Positions 1-9,015 are shown, numbered from the stretch's first letter. The stretch: 24,767 bases of DNA from Amoebophilaceae bacterium (GCA_025455725.1 JALOLY010000008.1:1-24767); one strand, 5' to 3'. Numbers and translations are program-made. Notes: generated by a model from the sequence alone, not told the origin.

Positions 1-95
1 AAGGATAATCATTACGCCCGTGTGCAGCCTTGGGTTTGATAGGTATAATCCTCGGGCTATCTCCCTCAGACTGGGGGACTTATTCGTACGAGAAT

Positions 96-1145
96 ATGAA
101 AAAATATACCTTTTCATGGAGCTTCGCTCGTGCTTGTTGGTTACTGCTCTCCATATGTTGCAGTCTGTTGTGTGGCTGTGGAAAATATGATGAAAGCATT
201 AAGAGTGGTCCAGGATTGCCAGAGCAAGAAGACCCGACTCAATCGATTACACTGGCTATACAGGAGAAGCATTTTGAGGCTGCATGGAAAATAGTTGAAA
301 ATGATCCGACGAAAATTAATGCGGTTCAAGTGTGCGTCGATGGGGACCATCTCTCTTTGCTGCATGCGGCACTGTTGCTCCATAAGGACTTTGATACTAT
401 CAAGAGAATTTTGGATAAGGGTGCAGACGTTAAAGTGGCAGATCAAGGGGGCTTTGGTATTTTACATGCACTCGTAAGAAATTCGCGATTAGGAGATCAA
501 GAGAAGGCGAGTCTAGTCGAACAGTTTTTTGATTTGGTGGGTTCAGCTGACGACATAAAGACTAACCAAACGCACTACGAGCGCCAATCGTTCAGATTTC
601 CTACACCGTGGCTGTATGCGTTGGGGCATCTTATGCCACAGACTGCCCGCAAGATCGTAGAAAAGATGTCTTTCAAGCAAGCTAATAAGGACGGACTGTA
701 TCATGCAGTATATCACTTGGACTGTCCGAGAGATCTATGCTATCCCTTAGTTGATAAAGAGGACCGTGATGTCGAAGAATGTGTATGGCTTCTGTCTAAT
801 AGGGTCTCATTTGGCGACAAACAGACTCTTCCTGCAGAGGTAGTTGCGTGTATAAAAGAGTATGCTAAGTGTGGTATTAACGTTCATCAGGAGGCTGATC
901 ATATGTCTTTGTGGGTATATGCTTGGCGGGTGAGGTATGATGTTGAATTGGCTTTACATATTATACGGCAGATGCCTTTTTCATTGGCTCCTATGTCCTG
1001 CGAAGACATCGCTGTCCAGGCAAACGCAGCATTAAGGGGAGAGCGAGTATTAAACGGTAATAGTTCGGAGATCGAAGCGGAGTGGCTTCGTATACGAGAA
1101 ACGTTGATATCAATAGGCGTGAGGGCTAGTCAGCTTGATGACTAG
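96..1145 (+). CDS. Ankyrin-repeat lipoprotein, putative
   Basis: The start at 96 gives a 349-residue protein with a classic lipoprotein signal: Lys-Lys at residues 2-3, a hydrophobic core and a lipobox ending in Leu-Cys-Gly-Cys, with the lipidated Cys at residue 28. The frame stays open upstream to 30, but that extension would bury the signal peptide, so 96 is preferred. After an acidic linker, roughly residues 80-130 contain two ankyrin-like units (LSLLHAALLLHKDFDTIKRI, then DKGADVKVADQGGFGILHAL). The remainder is helical and not recognised. Ankyrin proteins are abundant in Amoebophilus and Cardinium and are usually suspected host-interaction proteins. Here the lipid anchor places it in the envelope, possibly at the surface. 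Role and localisation are inference; the lipoprotein signal is strong and the ankyrin call moderate. Confidence 0.75.
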   Translation: MKKYTFSWSFARACWLLLSICCSLLCGCGKYDESIKSGPGLPEQEDPTQSITLAIQEKHFEAAWKIVENDPTKINAVQVCVDGDHLSLLHAALLLHKDFDTIKRILDKGADVKVADQGGFGILHALVRNSRLGDQEKASLVEQFFDLVGSADDIKTNQTHYERQSFRFPTPWLYALGHLMPQTARKIVEKMSFKQANKDGLYHAVYHLDCPRDLCYPLVDKEDRDVEECVWLLSNRVSFGDKQTLPAEVVACIKEYAKCGINVHQEADHMSLWVYAWRVRYDVELALHIIRQMPFSLAPMSCEDIAVQANAALRGERVLNGNSSEIEAEWLRIRETLISIGVRASQLDD

Positions 1146-1180
1146 CAGATGTCTACATAGAAAAGTGTGTGACCTAACGA

Positions 1181-1771
1181 TTAAGTCACCTGCAGCGCCT
1201 GTTTAATCAGAGATTCCAGTGATACTTCTGCGTGGGTGCTGCACACCTTAGCAACGGCTCTCTCAGCCGCAGCCTTTCCAATGCCTAGCTTCATCAGCGC
1301 CGCTAACGCTTCTTGTCTTATTAGCTCAGTCTTCTGCAGTGCTACAACGTTTCCTACTGCCGGTGCCAGGTTATTCCCTAGCTTGTCCTTGAGTTCCAAA
1401 ACAATGCGCTGCGCTGCCTTGTCTCCAATTCCCTTGATGCCCTTCAAGACACTCACTTGGTTGTCGCTAATGACCTGTTCTAGTTCTAGTGGACTCAGGG
1501 AAGACAAAATAGTCATCGCAGTACGGGGACCCACGCTATTCACGTTGATCAAGTGCAGGAACCAGTGTTTCTCCTCCATGCTTGCAAACCCGTAAAGCGC
1601 ACGCACATCACCTTGAATGTATTGGTGTGTAAAAAGTTGGCAAGTTGCTAGCGTTTTGATCGCTGAGAAAGTATGCAGGGAAATTTTGATTTCATAGCCC
1701 AATCCTCCCGCCTCTACTACCGCATGCGTAGGTGTTTTGTGGATGAGTTTTCCGGTGACGTGTACAATCAT
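1181..1771 (-). CDS. ruvA: Holliday junction branch migration protein RuvA
   Basis: This is a 196-residue protein, the normal length for RuvA, which tetramerises on Holliday junctions and directs the RuvB motor in recombinational repair. The start at 1771 (MIVHVTGKLIHKTPTHAVVE) matches the canonical N-terminal OB-fold opening. The frame continues upstream to 1921, but those 50 residues do not resemble RuvA. The middle carries helix-hairpin-helix segments (GVG-like SVGPRTA, then GIKGIGDKAAQRIVLELKDK), and the C-terminal three-helix domain that contacts RuvB is present (LAALMKLGIGKAAAERAVAK). It lies about 240 bases downstream of the outer-membrane protein gene on the same strand and converges on the ankyrin lipoprotein gene. 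No ruvB or ruvC is in the window; the RuvX resolvase lies about 6 kb away. Confidence 0.93.
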   Translation of the reverse strand: MIVHVTGKLIHKTPTHAVVEAGGLGYEIKISLHTFSAIKTLATCQLFTHQYIQGDVRALYGFASMEEKHWFLHLINVNSVGPRTAMTILSSLSPLELEQVISDNQVSVLKGIKGIGDKAAQRIVLELKDKLGNNLAPAVGNVVALQKTELIRQEALAALMKLGIGKAAAERAVAKVCSTHAEVSLESLIKQALQVT

Positions 1772-2009
1772 GTTGCGCAACAAATAATCGACAAAAGATA
1801 AGGCCACCACATCGGTGAAGCCTGAATTTACAGTATAGCGTCCTAGCACCTTGCCTACTTGCCATTGGAAGTAGCCGCGCGAATACCGCAAGGTACACTG
1901 GGGCAGTTGGGTGTATGGCACTTAGAATCAGACTGAATTACGCAAAGGAGGTCTGATACATTGGCGCTTAATTTTTAGTAATCGACCTAAAACAGCAGGG
2001 GCACATAAG

Positions 2010-3809
2010 CTAGTACTCCTGAAATAGCATTATCTCTGGTTCGCCAATGTCTAAGTCATCCAAAGAGTCCGCTGTTCCGAGGTTAATGGCGAAGAGCATG
2101 TTCTGGGTGATGGGCGCATATCCTAGTTTAACTTGCAAGGTTCCGAGAGAAAAACGTGGGTGTGTACATCGCCATCCTATACCCAAGGCTTTACAAAAGC
2201 TATTTTGTTGTACTTTTCCTCGCGCATCCTCTAGTCTGGCCATGTCTACAAACCCCAAGGTGGCTACCTGGCAACCGGCCAAGCGTGTCGGTGTAAAAAG
2301 AACCGTTTCAAGTCCTATACATAATCTTCGTGTTCCCCCAAGGAAAGGGTCTTTAAACTTTTTAGCAACCTTTTTGATATTTGTGCTAATCAACTCTCCC
2401 GTAAACATGTTGTAACCAGCTACATAATCGAGTCTGATGAATTGCCTTATCAATTGGCTTCCCATGCCCAGCAGTGGAGTAAAATAATGCAACTGAAGCT
2501 GTAGTATACCTTGTTCTACGGTCCTTTCGCCCCAAAATCCGCTCACATGCATGGCGCCATAAAAGTGACCTAATTGCCGTAAATGTCTGCTGTGTGCTAT
2601 GTTCAAGTACAAGTAGGGGCGATTGATGAATTCGCCAAACTGGTAACCTCCGATGAGATTAACTTTGCTACCGTATGAAATATTTTCTGCGTTGCCTGCC
2701 CCATCAACCAGCCGGTCTTCACCAACTTGCTTGTTAACAAACCCCAGGCTCCCAATACCCAACACATGATGATGAAAGTATCGATTGGTACTTTTAGTTA
2801 CTACAGGGCGTTGATCAAAATGCTGGTGGACTACCTTACCTGTTACAAAGAAGTGGCCCTCGTGGTGCCCATCAATCCCGTAGTGCTTGAAGGTCGTACC
2901 CAGCCAGAGACACTGGTGGTAAAAAGAATACGAGGTTTCCTGAGGAGCAGGACTTCCATCTATTATCCTGCGTTCTACTTGCCTTATTCTGCTTGCTGAA
3001 ATCCCGCCCGCGTGGTCGACCTGGTCGGTAAAATCCCTGAATATGCTAATTTTCTTGATGCTCTTTTTTTGTGTGGCTAGATATTGCAACTCGCTGGTGA
3101 CGCCTGACTGTTGAATGTACGTGGAGTTGTATTCTAGTCCTTGGTTATAAAGAAAACGATGCTGCCATGTATGTCCCCATCCGAATAGGTTGTTATGCGT
3201 GATGCAAAACGCAGGTTTTTCAGAGTCAAAGCCAAGGTTAATGGTTATGGGCCATCGGTCTCGTGTGGTGATGTGTACATCGACAGTGTCTCCGTTGCCT
3301 TCTTGCTCCTGTACCGTAATTTTTGCTTCCGCTATGTAGGTGAGTTCATTGAGGCGATCTTGACTGGCTAGCAGTTGTTGAGAGAATAGGCTATCGCCCG
3401 GTGAGCAACCTAATTGCCTGAGGATGACGCTATCTTTTGTCGTGGGGCATATGATCTTCGCAAGTTGTCCCCAGCTAGCGGTGTTGGTACACGCGGCGCC
3501 GTGCTTGTTTAACCGAATGCAACCCATATTTTTCCCCTCATAGGGAAAATAAGTAGCGGTGGTCGACTTTTTTTTTGGTGCTTGCGGATGAGTAAAGAGC
3601 CGGTCGAGCAACCATTGTGCAAGTTTGTTGTTTGGGAGCCTTCTTGTGAGCTGCTGTACTAGGTCTTCTGATAGAGGTGAGTTGCTGTGGTTGTCGTGGG
3701 GCACTTCTTGACATCTACTAGGTTCCTTGGCTGATGCCAGGTTTAATTGGCAGGCCAGACAGCACAGTAATAATAAAACGATCCAGTACGCTCGGAGAGC
3801 CATTGCCAA
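2010..3809 (-). CDS. BamA/TamA-like outer membrane protein with one POTRA domain
   Basis: This is a 599-residue protein with a Sec signal peptide (about residues 1-27, hydrophobic core VLLLLCCLA, predicted cut after ASA). A POTRA-like domain follows at about 95-182: the segment around DSVILRQLGCSPGDSLFSQQ, then LNELTYIAEAKITVQEQEGN, then DTVDVHITTRDRWPITINLG, fits the beta-alpha-alpha-beta-beta pattern. From about 190 to the end the sequence is rich in alternating aromatic and polar strands and ends in Tyr, as expected of an outer-membrane barrel. Omp85 proteins insert barrels or export proteins. With only one recognisable POTRA this is unlikely to be the main BamA (usually five), so a surface-antigen or TamA-like role is more likely. 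The family call is by architecture, with no residue-level signature. Two closely spaced Met codons (3809 and 3803) are possible starts. Confidence 0.65.
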   Translation of the reverse strand: MAMALRAYWIVLLLLCCLACQLNLASAKEPSRCQEVPHDNHSNSPLSEDLVQQLTRRLPNNKLAQWLLDRLFTHPQAPKKKSTTATYFPYEGKNMGCIRLNKHGAACTNTASWGQLAKIICPTTKDSVILRQLGCSPGDSLFSQQLLASQDRLNELTYIAEAKITVQEQEGNGDTVDVHITTRDRWPITINLGFDSEKPAFCITHNNLFGWGHTWQHRFLYNQGLEYNSTYIQQSGVTSELQYLATQKKSIKKISIFRDFTDQVDHAGGISASRIRQVERRIIDGSPAPQETSYSFYHQCLWLGTTFKHYGIDGHHEGHFFVTGKVVHQHFDQRPVVTKSTNRYFHHHVLGIGSLGFVNKQVGEDRLVDGAGNAENISYGSKVNLIGGYQFGEFINRPYLYLNIAHSRHLRQLGHFYGAMHVSGFWGERTVEQGILQLQLHYFTPLLGMGSQLIRQFIRLDYVAGYNMFTGELISTNIKKVAKKFKDPFLGGTRRLCIGLETVLFTPTRLAGCQVATLGFVDMARLEDARGKVQQNSFCKALGIGWRCTHPRFSLGTLQVKLGYAPITQNMLFAINLGTADSLDDLDIGEPEIMLFQEY

Positions 3810-3896
3810 ATTTTTGGAGAGGGCTAAGTTAGTAAAAACACATGAGCGGCGACTTCATTGCCCCAAACATCGACATGGCCTATTATTACAGTAGCA

Positions 3897-3928
3897 TTGG
3901 CGGATGCTGAGCATGCGTGTTACCTTTG
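3897..3928 (+). promoter_or_regulatory. Bacteroidota-type promoter (TTG-N21-TACCTTTG)
   Basis: TACCTTTG at 3921-3928 is an exact match to the Bacteroidota -7 element TAnnTTTG, and TTG at 3897-3899 sits 21 bases upstream, the expected -33 spacing. It lies about 118 bases before the TPR/binding-protein gene. The call rests on consensus matching only; short elements like this also occur by chance. Confidence 0.5.
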
Positions 3929-4045
3929 CCTGGTGAAGGTGGTGGTGACAGTCACTGATACGCCTTGCCACGCTCTTTGTAATGCACAGCGGTGGTCTCC
4001 CCAGATTTCCATTCGAACAGGCTATGTCAAAAAGATGAACAAGTC

Positions 4046-5809
4046 ATGAGCGTACGGTGCTTCGGTTTGATCCTTGTTTGCTTATTATCAGCCCATGCAG
4101 TGTTAGCACGTGTTGGTGGGGATTTCTTGAAAAGCTATAAAGAAGCTAAGAAGCACTATTTTTCTTCGGACTACACAGCAGCTAAGGCCATACTAGCACC
4201 TTTAATAGCGGCAAAGGAAAAAAATGACATCACTCCTTATGCCCTGTTCTATTATGCTTTATCTGCTTATTACAATGGAGAGCCAGATTTGGCTGAAGCC
4301 ACTTTTATAACCATTGTTGAGGAATATCCTGATTGGGAGCAGAGAGAGGAGCTATGGTACTGGTTGGGACAGCTAGGGTTTGAAGCGGGGGACTACCGTG
4401 TAGGTCTAGATAGGCTAGCCGGGATCACAGACAGGACACTTGAAGTGCCCGTGGAGCAAATGAAAATGTATTTCCTGCAGCAGCTGGACGATCTATTTTT
4501 TTTGAAGACACTGCTCAAGCAGTATCCTAAAGATAGGGTTATAGCCAGAGTGCTATTTGACAAAATGGCGCTTCAGCCGCTTATAAGTCGCGACTTTGAC
4601 TTACTCGACACGTTGGCGCATGATTTCCACTTTTGTGTAGAAAAACAGGACGTTCTCAAAGAGGCCATCTCCTCGCAAAAAGTTAGTTACAATGTGGGCG
4701 TCTTCTTACCTTTTTTTGTAGACGAAGTGGATTACGAAGAGGAAAGTAGCAATCTGTTTGTCATAGAGCTCTATCAAGGTATCAAAGCTGCTGTAGCGGA
4801 ACTGGCTGATCGGGGAATTAGGATCAATCTTTTTGCCTATGACACAAAAAAAGACCCTGTGACCACGGCTGGTTTGCTAGCGCAAGAGAAGGTTAGAGGT
4901 ATGGATCTGATTATCGGGCCGTTGTACGCGGATACTATTCCGTTGGTCACTGAGTTTGCGCGGGCTAATCAAATCAACTTATTTAACCCTCTTTCTGAGA
5001 ATACGGATGTGGTTGGGGACAATCCGTTTGCTTTCTTATTCAAATCAAGTCTTGAGACTCAGGCTAAGAGAGCTGCTGAATTTACACTACGGAATTCTGG
5101 GCGTGAGCTGTGCGTGGGCATTATTTATGGTACTTCTAAGGCAGATGCGGTTCAAGCATATGCTTATAAACAACATGTTGAGTACAACATGGGCAAAGAA
5201 GTGGCTTTCATGGTTTCCCTGACACCAGAGGAGGCACAAACTTCTCTAAACGCACAGAGGAAAGGTTCAAAAGATGTTGTTGATGCAATGCAGGAAGAAA
5301 TAGGAGCCACAAAGCTGCTAAGCCTAGACGGATTGACACATGTTTATGTGGCGTCTAAAGACGAGCTTATTGTTGCTAGTTTGCTTAGTAATGTGGAAAC
5401 ATTGAAGTATCCTGTATGTGTTATTGGTCATGAAGCATGGTTACGTCAAAGCTCACTCACCTTTGACCAATTAAAAAAGTTAGATCTGTGTTTTGTGTCC
5501 CCCAACTATATTGACTACGAGAAAAAGGATATTCACGAGTTTAGAGAAAGACTTTATGAGTATTTCGCACAGTATCCTACCACTTACACGTGTGTAGGGT
5601 ATGAGATGATGCTTTTCTTGGGCCATATGCTACATCAGCACGGAGTCTATTTTCAGAAACATTGGGATAAGCAGCTTTACCCAGGTACGCTCTTTGAGGG
5701 GGTCGCCTACGGCATGCATCATGATAACCAGTATGTCCCCATCGTGAAGTTTCAAAAAGATAGATTTGTTATCTGTAACAAGGAAATGCTCCATGATCCA
5801 AGAACATAA
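4046..5809 (+). CDS. TPR plus type-1 periplasmic-binding-fold protein
   Basis: The start at 4046 gives 587 residues opening with a Sec signal peptide (MSVRCFGLILVCLLSAHAVL, cut near residue 21); the frame is open to 3992 but that extension would hide the signal. Residues about 25-130 are helical TPR-like repeats (SYKEAKKHYFSSDYTAAKAI; ALFYYALSAYYNGEPDLAEA; EELWYWLGQLGFEAGDYRVG). From about 225 the sequence follows the Leu/Ile/Val-binding fold: VGVFLPFF, then RINLFAYDTKKDP, DLIIGPLYADTIPLVTEFA, INLFNPLSENTDV. In Bacteroidota such proteins are usually annotated as amino-acid ABC transporter substrate-binding proteins, but no permease or ATPase gene is adjacent. The TPR plus binding-fold order also recalls LpoA, which activates a peptidoglycan synthase. 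The role is undecided. Its 3' end overlaps yidD, suggesting co-translation. Confidence 0.8.
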   Translation: MSVRCFGLILVCLLSAHAVLARVGGDFLKSYKEAKKHYFSSDYTAAKAILAPLIAAKEKNDITPYALFYYALSAYYNGEPDLAEATFITIVEEYPDWEQREELWYWLGQLGFEAGDYRVGLDRLAGITDRTLEVPVEQMKMYFLQQLDDLFFLKTLLKQYPKDRVIARVLFDKMALQPLISRDFDLLDTLAHDFHFCVEKQDVLKEAISSQKVSYNVGVFLPFFVDEVDYEEESSNLFVIELYQGIKAAVAELADRGIRINLFAYDTKKDPVTTAGLLAQEKVRGMDLIIGPLYADTIPLVTEFARANQINLFNPLSENTDVVGDNPFAFLFKSSLETQAKRAAEFTLRNSGRELCVGIIYGTSKADAVQAYAYKQHVEYNMGKEVAFMVSLTPEEAQTSLNAQRKGSKDVVDAMQEEIGATKLLSLDGLTHVYVASKDELIVASLLSNVETLKYPVCVIGHEAWLRQSSLTFDQLKKLDLCFVSPNYIDYEKKDIHEFRERLYEYFAQYPTTYTCVGYEMMLFLGHMLHQHGVYFQKHWDKQLYPGTLFEGVAYGMHHDNQYVPIVKFQKDRFVICNKEMLHDPRT

Positions 5810-6095
5810 GATACAACGGCGTAAGCGGGCAAGGGTTGCTGCACTAAAAGTTATGTGGCGTGGTGGGGTGTTGCTACGTTATTTGTCGATACAGTGTTTT
5901 GTCTTACCTGTTCTTGCCTACCAATGCTTTATTGCGCCACTCATTGTTGACTGTTGTCGTTGGTATCCTTGCTGCTCGCAATATGCCCGAGAAGCCATTA
6001 CAAAGCACGGCGTGGCAAAAGGAGTGTGGTTGTGTGTGAGAAGACTAGTACGCTGCCATCCGTGGGGTGGGAGTGGATACGACCCCGTTCCTTGA
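5793..6095 (+). CDS. yidD: Membrane protein insertion efficiency factor YidD
   Basis: This is a 100-residue protein with the YidD signature: a hydrophobic N-terminal amphipathic stretch, the Cys-rich centre CCRWYPCCSQYAREAITKHG and the C-terminal CHPWGGSGYDPVP. YidD is a small inner-membrane-associated factor that helps YidC insert proteins. The chosen ATG at 5793 lies inside the end of the preceding gene (17-base overlap) with an AAGGAA-like ribosome site about 6 bases before it, so translation is probably coupled. A further in-frame ATG near 5850 would give a length closer to the usual 70-85 residues, and an ATG at 5766 is also possible. Identity is secure; the start is not. It converges on the decayed ctpA gene. 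Confidence 0.9.
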   Translation: MIQEHKIQRRKRARVAALKVMWRGGVLLRYLSIQCFVLPVLAYQCFIAPLIVDCCRWYPCCSQYAREAITKHGVAKGVWLCVRRLVRCHPWGGSGYDPVP

Positions 6096-6209
6096 TCCTA
6101 TATAGTGTATCGCTAACTTGGCGAAGCTCTCTGGTGAAAGTCAGACAATTCTGCAAGAGGTACTCGATGTGGTGGGTGCAGTAACCGTTTATTTTGGCTG
6201 TAGTGCCAT

Positions 6210-7870
6210 TTATTCTTCTTCCATACTTGATTGTTTGGTCAAAGCTTCTGCTTCGTCGAACAACTGCAGCGATTTTTGAAATTCTTCATCGTCCTGGTCA
6301 TGGATGGGATAGAAGCCTTGCTCTGCCCATATGTTTCTAGCAATGTACGCTTTTAGCAACAGTCTGATGCGATCTTTGACAATGTGAAATACTTTGTCAT
6401 CGTGGGCTATCCCGGCTTTGTCTGCTTGGGCGACTAGCTTTTTCAACATGAGATCACTCACTTCGAACCGGCTGTAATATCCCTCGTATTTCATGGCAGT
6501 TAAAGCCTTCTCGGTGACGAGCTGCATACTCTGAGGCATATTTGCTGTAGGACTCTTTTGGCTTGTAGCTGATCAAGGTACGAGATGTTTGCACATACTT
6601 TAAACGGTACAAAATAATCAGGTATAATGCCGCCACCGCCGTACACAGTACGTCTCTTGTTAGTCTGGTATCTTGGCGGATCATTGAACGGGATGTGGTC
6701 TGCATGCACGTATTCACCTTGTTTGTACCTAGCGATTAGATCTGCGTGATCATCTATTGCACTCTCTTCATGGGGTTTTGGGATGCACCGGCCGCTAGGC
6801 GTGTAATAACGTGCTACCGTTAACCTGAGCTGAGAGCCATCATGCAACGAACAGGGTACTTACACGAGCCCCTTGCCAAAAGATCTTCTGCCCACAATCA
6901 AGGCCCGGTCGTTATCTTGTAGTGTCCCCGCCACAATTTCAGCCGCGGATGCAGTGCCTTCGTCGATCAATACAACTACTGGGCACTGTTCAAGTCTATC
7001 TTCTCCTCTGGCGTAGCACTTAGCATTGTATTTACTTACCCTACCCTTGGTGGATACAATCAGTTGGCCTTGATCGAGCAGATTATTGGCTACTTTGGTA
7101 GACATATTCATGTAGCCTACTGGATTGCCTCGTAAGTCAATCAGCAGTCTGGTCATACCCTGTTTTTGAAAGCTATGAAAGGCAGTTTTCAACTCTTCGA
7201 ACGTATTAACCATCAAACGACTGACCTTGATGTAACTCACCTGACTATCGACCATGTAGCTGACGTCGACCGAATAGGAGGGTACCTTATCTCTTGTGAT
7301 GGTGAAATCAAGTAGCCGGTCTTTACAGTCGCGTTTGACAGTAAGGTGCACTTTGGTCTCAGGGGCGCCTCTCAGTTTAGCCTCCACTTCGGCTTGTTTG
7401 ATGTCTTGACCTACAAAGTCCTTGTCATCCAGTTTGGTCAACGTATCTTCGGGTTTAATACCTATTTGTTCTGCAGAGCCCCACTCATGGGAGCAATGAC
7501 ACGAACTACATCGTGCAATTCGATTAACTCAATACCTACGTCCTCTAACTCACCCTGCAATACCGTATTGTTTAGTTCCACTTCTTTGGTAGTGAGGTAG
7601 GCACTGTATGGGTCTAGCTGCTTGAGCAGATTACCCATGGATGTCTCAGACAGCGTTTGTAGGTCAGTGTCATCTACATAGTCACGCCCAACGTAAGCTA
7701 GAACATCTTCAAATTTCTTGACCACGTTTGCTAGTAAGGGATCTTCGGGTCTCACACCCACTTTTTCCCTGTTTTCCTAAGGAAACACCTACCCCAATGC
7801 CTATTACCACTGCCAGAGCACATACGACGGTAAGGCCAATGATAGGTTTTACATTCTCGTACTCACTCAC
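6210..7870 (-). pseudogene. ctpA: C-terminal processing protease CtpA (S41), inactivated
   Basis: Translating the minus strand in pieces gives a near full-length (about 553-codon) S41 protease. In order: an N-terminal membrane helix (GLTVVCALAVVIGIGVGVSL); a helical domain (FEDVLAYVGRDYVDD); a PDZ part; the catalytic core with DEGTASAAEIVAGTL (nucleophile Ser) and RRSFGKGLV (general-base Lys); ARYYTPSGR; and a C-terminal region ending near 6210. The reading frame is broken repeatedly. There is an apparent extra A in an A-run near 7765-7770; a one-base deletion near 7475 (SGA[P]AEQIGIKPED is restored by one base); an in-frame TAA at 6860-6862 where GLVQV would be expected (CAA to TAA); and one or two shifts between 6525 and 6550 (YASEYA is in a third frame). 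The oxyanion-region motif also reads NPVGY rather than NPGGY. The first codon in frame is GTG at 7870. Such genes normally encode a periplasmic protease with a PDZ gate. It is very unlikely to be functional. Confidence 0.88.
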
Positions 7871-8017
7871 GATAGGATACGCTTTGACTAAACAGCAGGC
7901 CAACTTACGTTTTAAAACTTACAAAAGAAGTGCTCAAGGGCTTTAGTGATAGAGAGGTAGTCGGGCCCTTCTAGAAATAGATGGTTGTGTTATATTGGGG
8001 AGGCATACACGAATATC

Positions 8018-8446
8018 ATGGGTAGAGTTCTGGCCATTGATTATGGAACCAAGCGGGTGGGTGTCGCAGTCACAGATCCACTCCGAATCATTGCGACACC
8101 GCTAGCGGTGGTACGCACGGCTGATGTTTTAGTTTTTTTGCAGACGTATATAGCAAAAGAAGAAGTTGATACACTGGTGATCGGGGTGCCTAAACACTTG
8201 AATAACACACCGTCACCCATGACAGCCATAGTCACGAGATTTATCAAAACCCTTCAAAAGAATTTTTTAGGCATGCGCATCGTCCAGCAAGATGAGCGGT
8301 TTACTTCGAAAATCGTTGCGAGCAGCATGCTAGAGGGGGGATTTAAGAAAAAAGACCGGCGTGACAAGGCCAACCTAGACCAACTGAGTGCCGTCATTAT
8401 CCTTCAATCTTTTTTAGCAAGTTGCCAAGCCTACGGCAGATCATGA
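8018..8446 (+). CDS. ruvX: Putative pre-16S rRNA nuclease / Holliday junction resolvase RuvX (YqgF)
   Basis: This is a 142-residue protein of normal YqgF length with an RNase H-like fold. Its motifs are LAIDYGTKRVGVAVTDP (Asp8), VIGVPKHLNN, QQDERFTS (Glu93) and the final acidic KANLDQLSA (Asp121), forming the expected metal-binding acidic set. In bacteria it matures the 16S rRNA 5' end; a Holliday junction resolvase role has also been proposed. The ATG at 8018 was chosen because MGRVLAIDYG is the standard start; the frame is open from 7985 through a TTG. Its stop overlaps the def start as ATGA, indicating a translationally coupled pair. A TATATTGG just upstream (one base off the Bacteroidota -7 consensus) could be its promoter, but no -33 TTG is visible. 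Confidence 0.92.
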   Translation: MGRVLAIDYGTKRVGVAVTDPLRIIATPLAVVRTADVLVFLQTYIAKEEVDTLVIGVPKHLNNTPSPMTAIVTRFIKTLQKNFLGMRIVQQDERFTSKIVASSMLEGGFKKKDRRDKANLDQLSAVIILQSFLASCQAYGRS

Positions 8447-9015
8447 TCTATCCTATTGTCGCTTATGGAGACCCTGTGCTTAGGCAAAAAACTAGGGATA
8501 TCGAAAAAGGGACGGTGTTACAGACGTTAGTCGAGGATATGTTTGCTACGATGGACCTGGCACGCGGTGTGGGGCTCGCCGCACCACAAATTGGCAAAAA
8601 CATCCGGCTATTTGTAGTCGATCTTGCGCAACACGTTGATAAAAGGAGTGGTGGTAGGGAGTATAGGAAGGTCCTGATTAATCCTGTAATCGCGGTCGAC
8701 AAAACAATAGCACCTACTATTTATGAGGAGGGCTGCTTGAGCTTGCCCAATATTTTAGTAGAGGTGCCCCGTCAAGAAAGGATTACTATCTGCTACTTTG
8801 ATGTCCAATGGCAGCTGCACGAGGAGGAGTGGGCTGGTTTTCCGGCCAGGGTCATGCAGCACGAATATGACCACTTGGAGGGAAGACTCCATATCGACTA
8901 TGCTTCTCCCTTGCGAAAAAAGCTCTTAAAAGGGAAGCTAAGAGCCATTAGCCAAGGAAAAGTAGATGTGCCTTACGCAATGCGTTTTCCTGCCTCCAAA
9001 AAAGTAGGTCAATGA
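8443..9015 (+). CDS. def: Peptide deformylase
   Basis: This is a 190-residue deformylase that removes the N-formyl group from nascent proteins. All three signature motifs are intact: GVGLAAPQIG (residues 42-51), EGCLSLP (96-102, metal ligand Cys98) and QHEYDHLEG (His140 and His144 as metal ligands, Glu141 catalytic). MIYPIVAYGDPVLR at the start matches Bacteroidota orthologues. The ATG overlaps the ruvX stop (ATGA at 8443-8446), so the two are read as one operon. The ruvX-def pairing is familiar in Bacteroidota. No intact gene occupies the 130 bases between def and the channel gene; a small hairpin GGCAAC-CGTC-GTTGCC lies at about 9082-9097 with no T-run after it. Confidence 0.96.
   Translation: MIYPIVAYGDPVLRQKTRDIEKGTVLQTLVEDMFATMDLARGVGLAAPQIGKNIRLFVVDLAQHVDKRSGGREYRKVLINPVIAVDKTIAPTIYEEGCLSLPNILVEVPRQERITICYFDVQWQLHEEEWAGFPARVMQHEYDHLEGRLHIDYASPLRKKLLKGKLRAISQGKVDVPYAMRFPASKKVGQ

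Noticed and set aside
6454..6717. An 87-codon minus-strand frame within the ctpA region
   Set aside because: Not a separate gene; it only supplies the short YASEYA segment of the frame-shifted ctpA.
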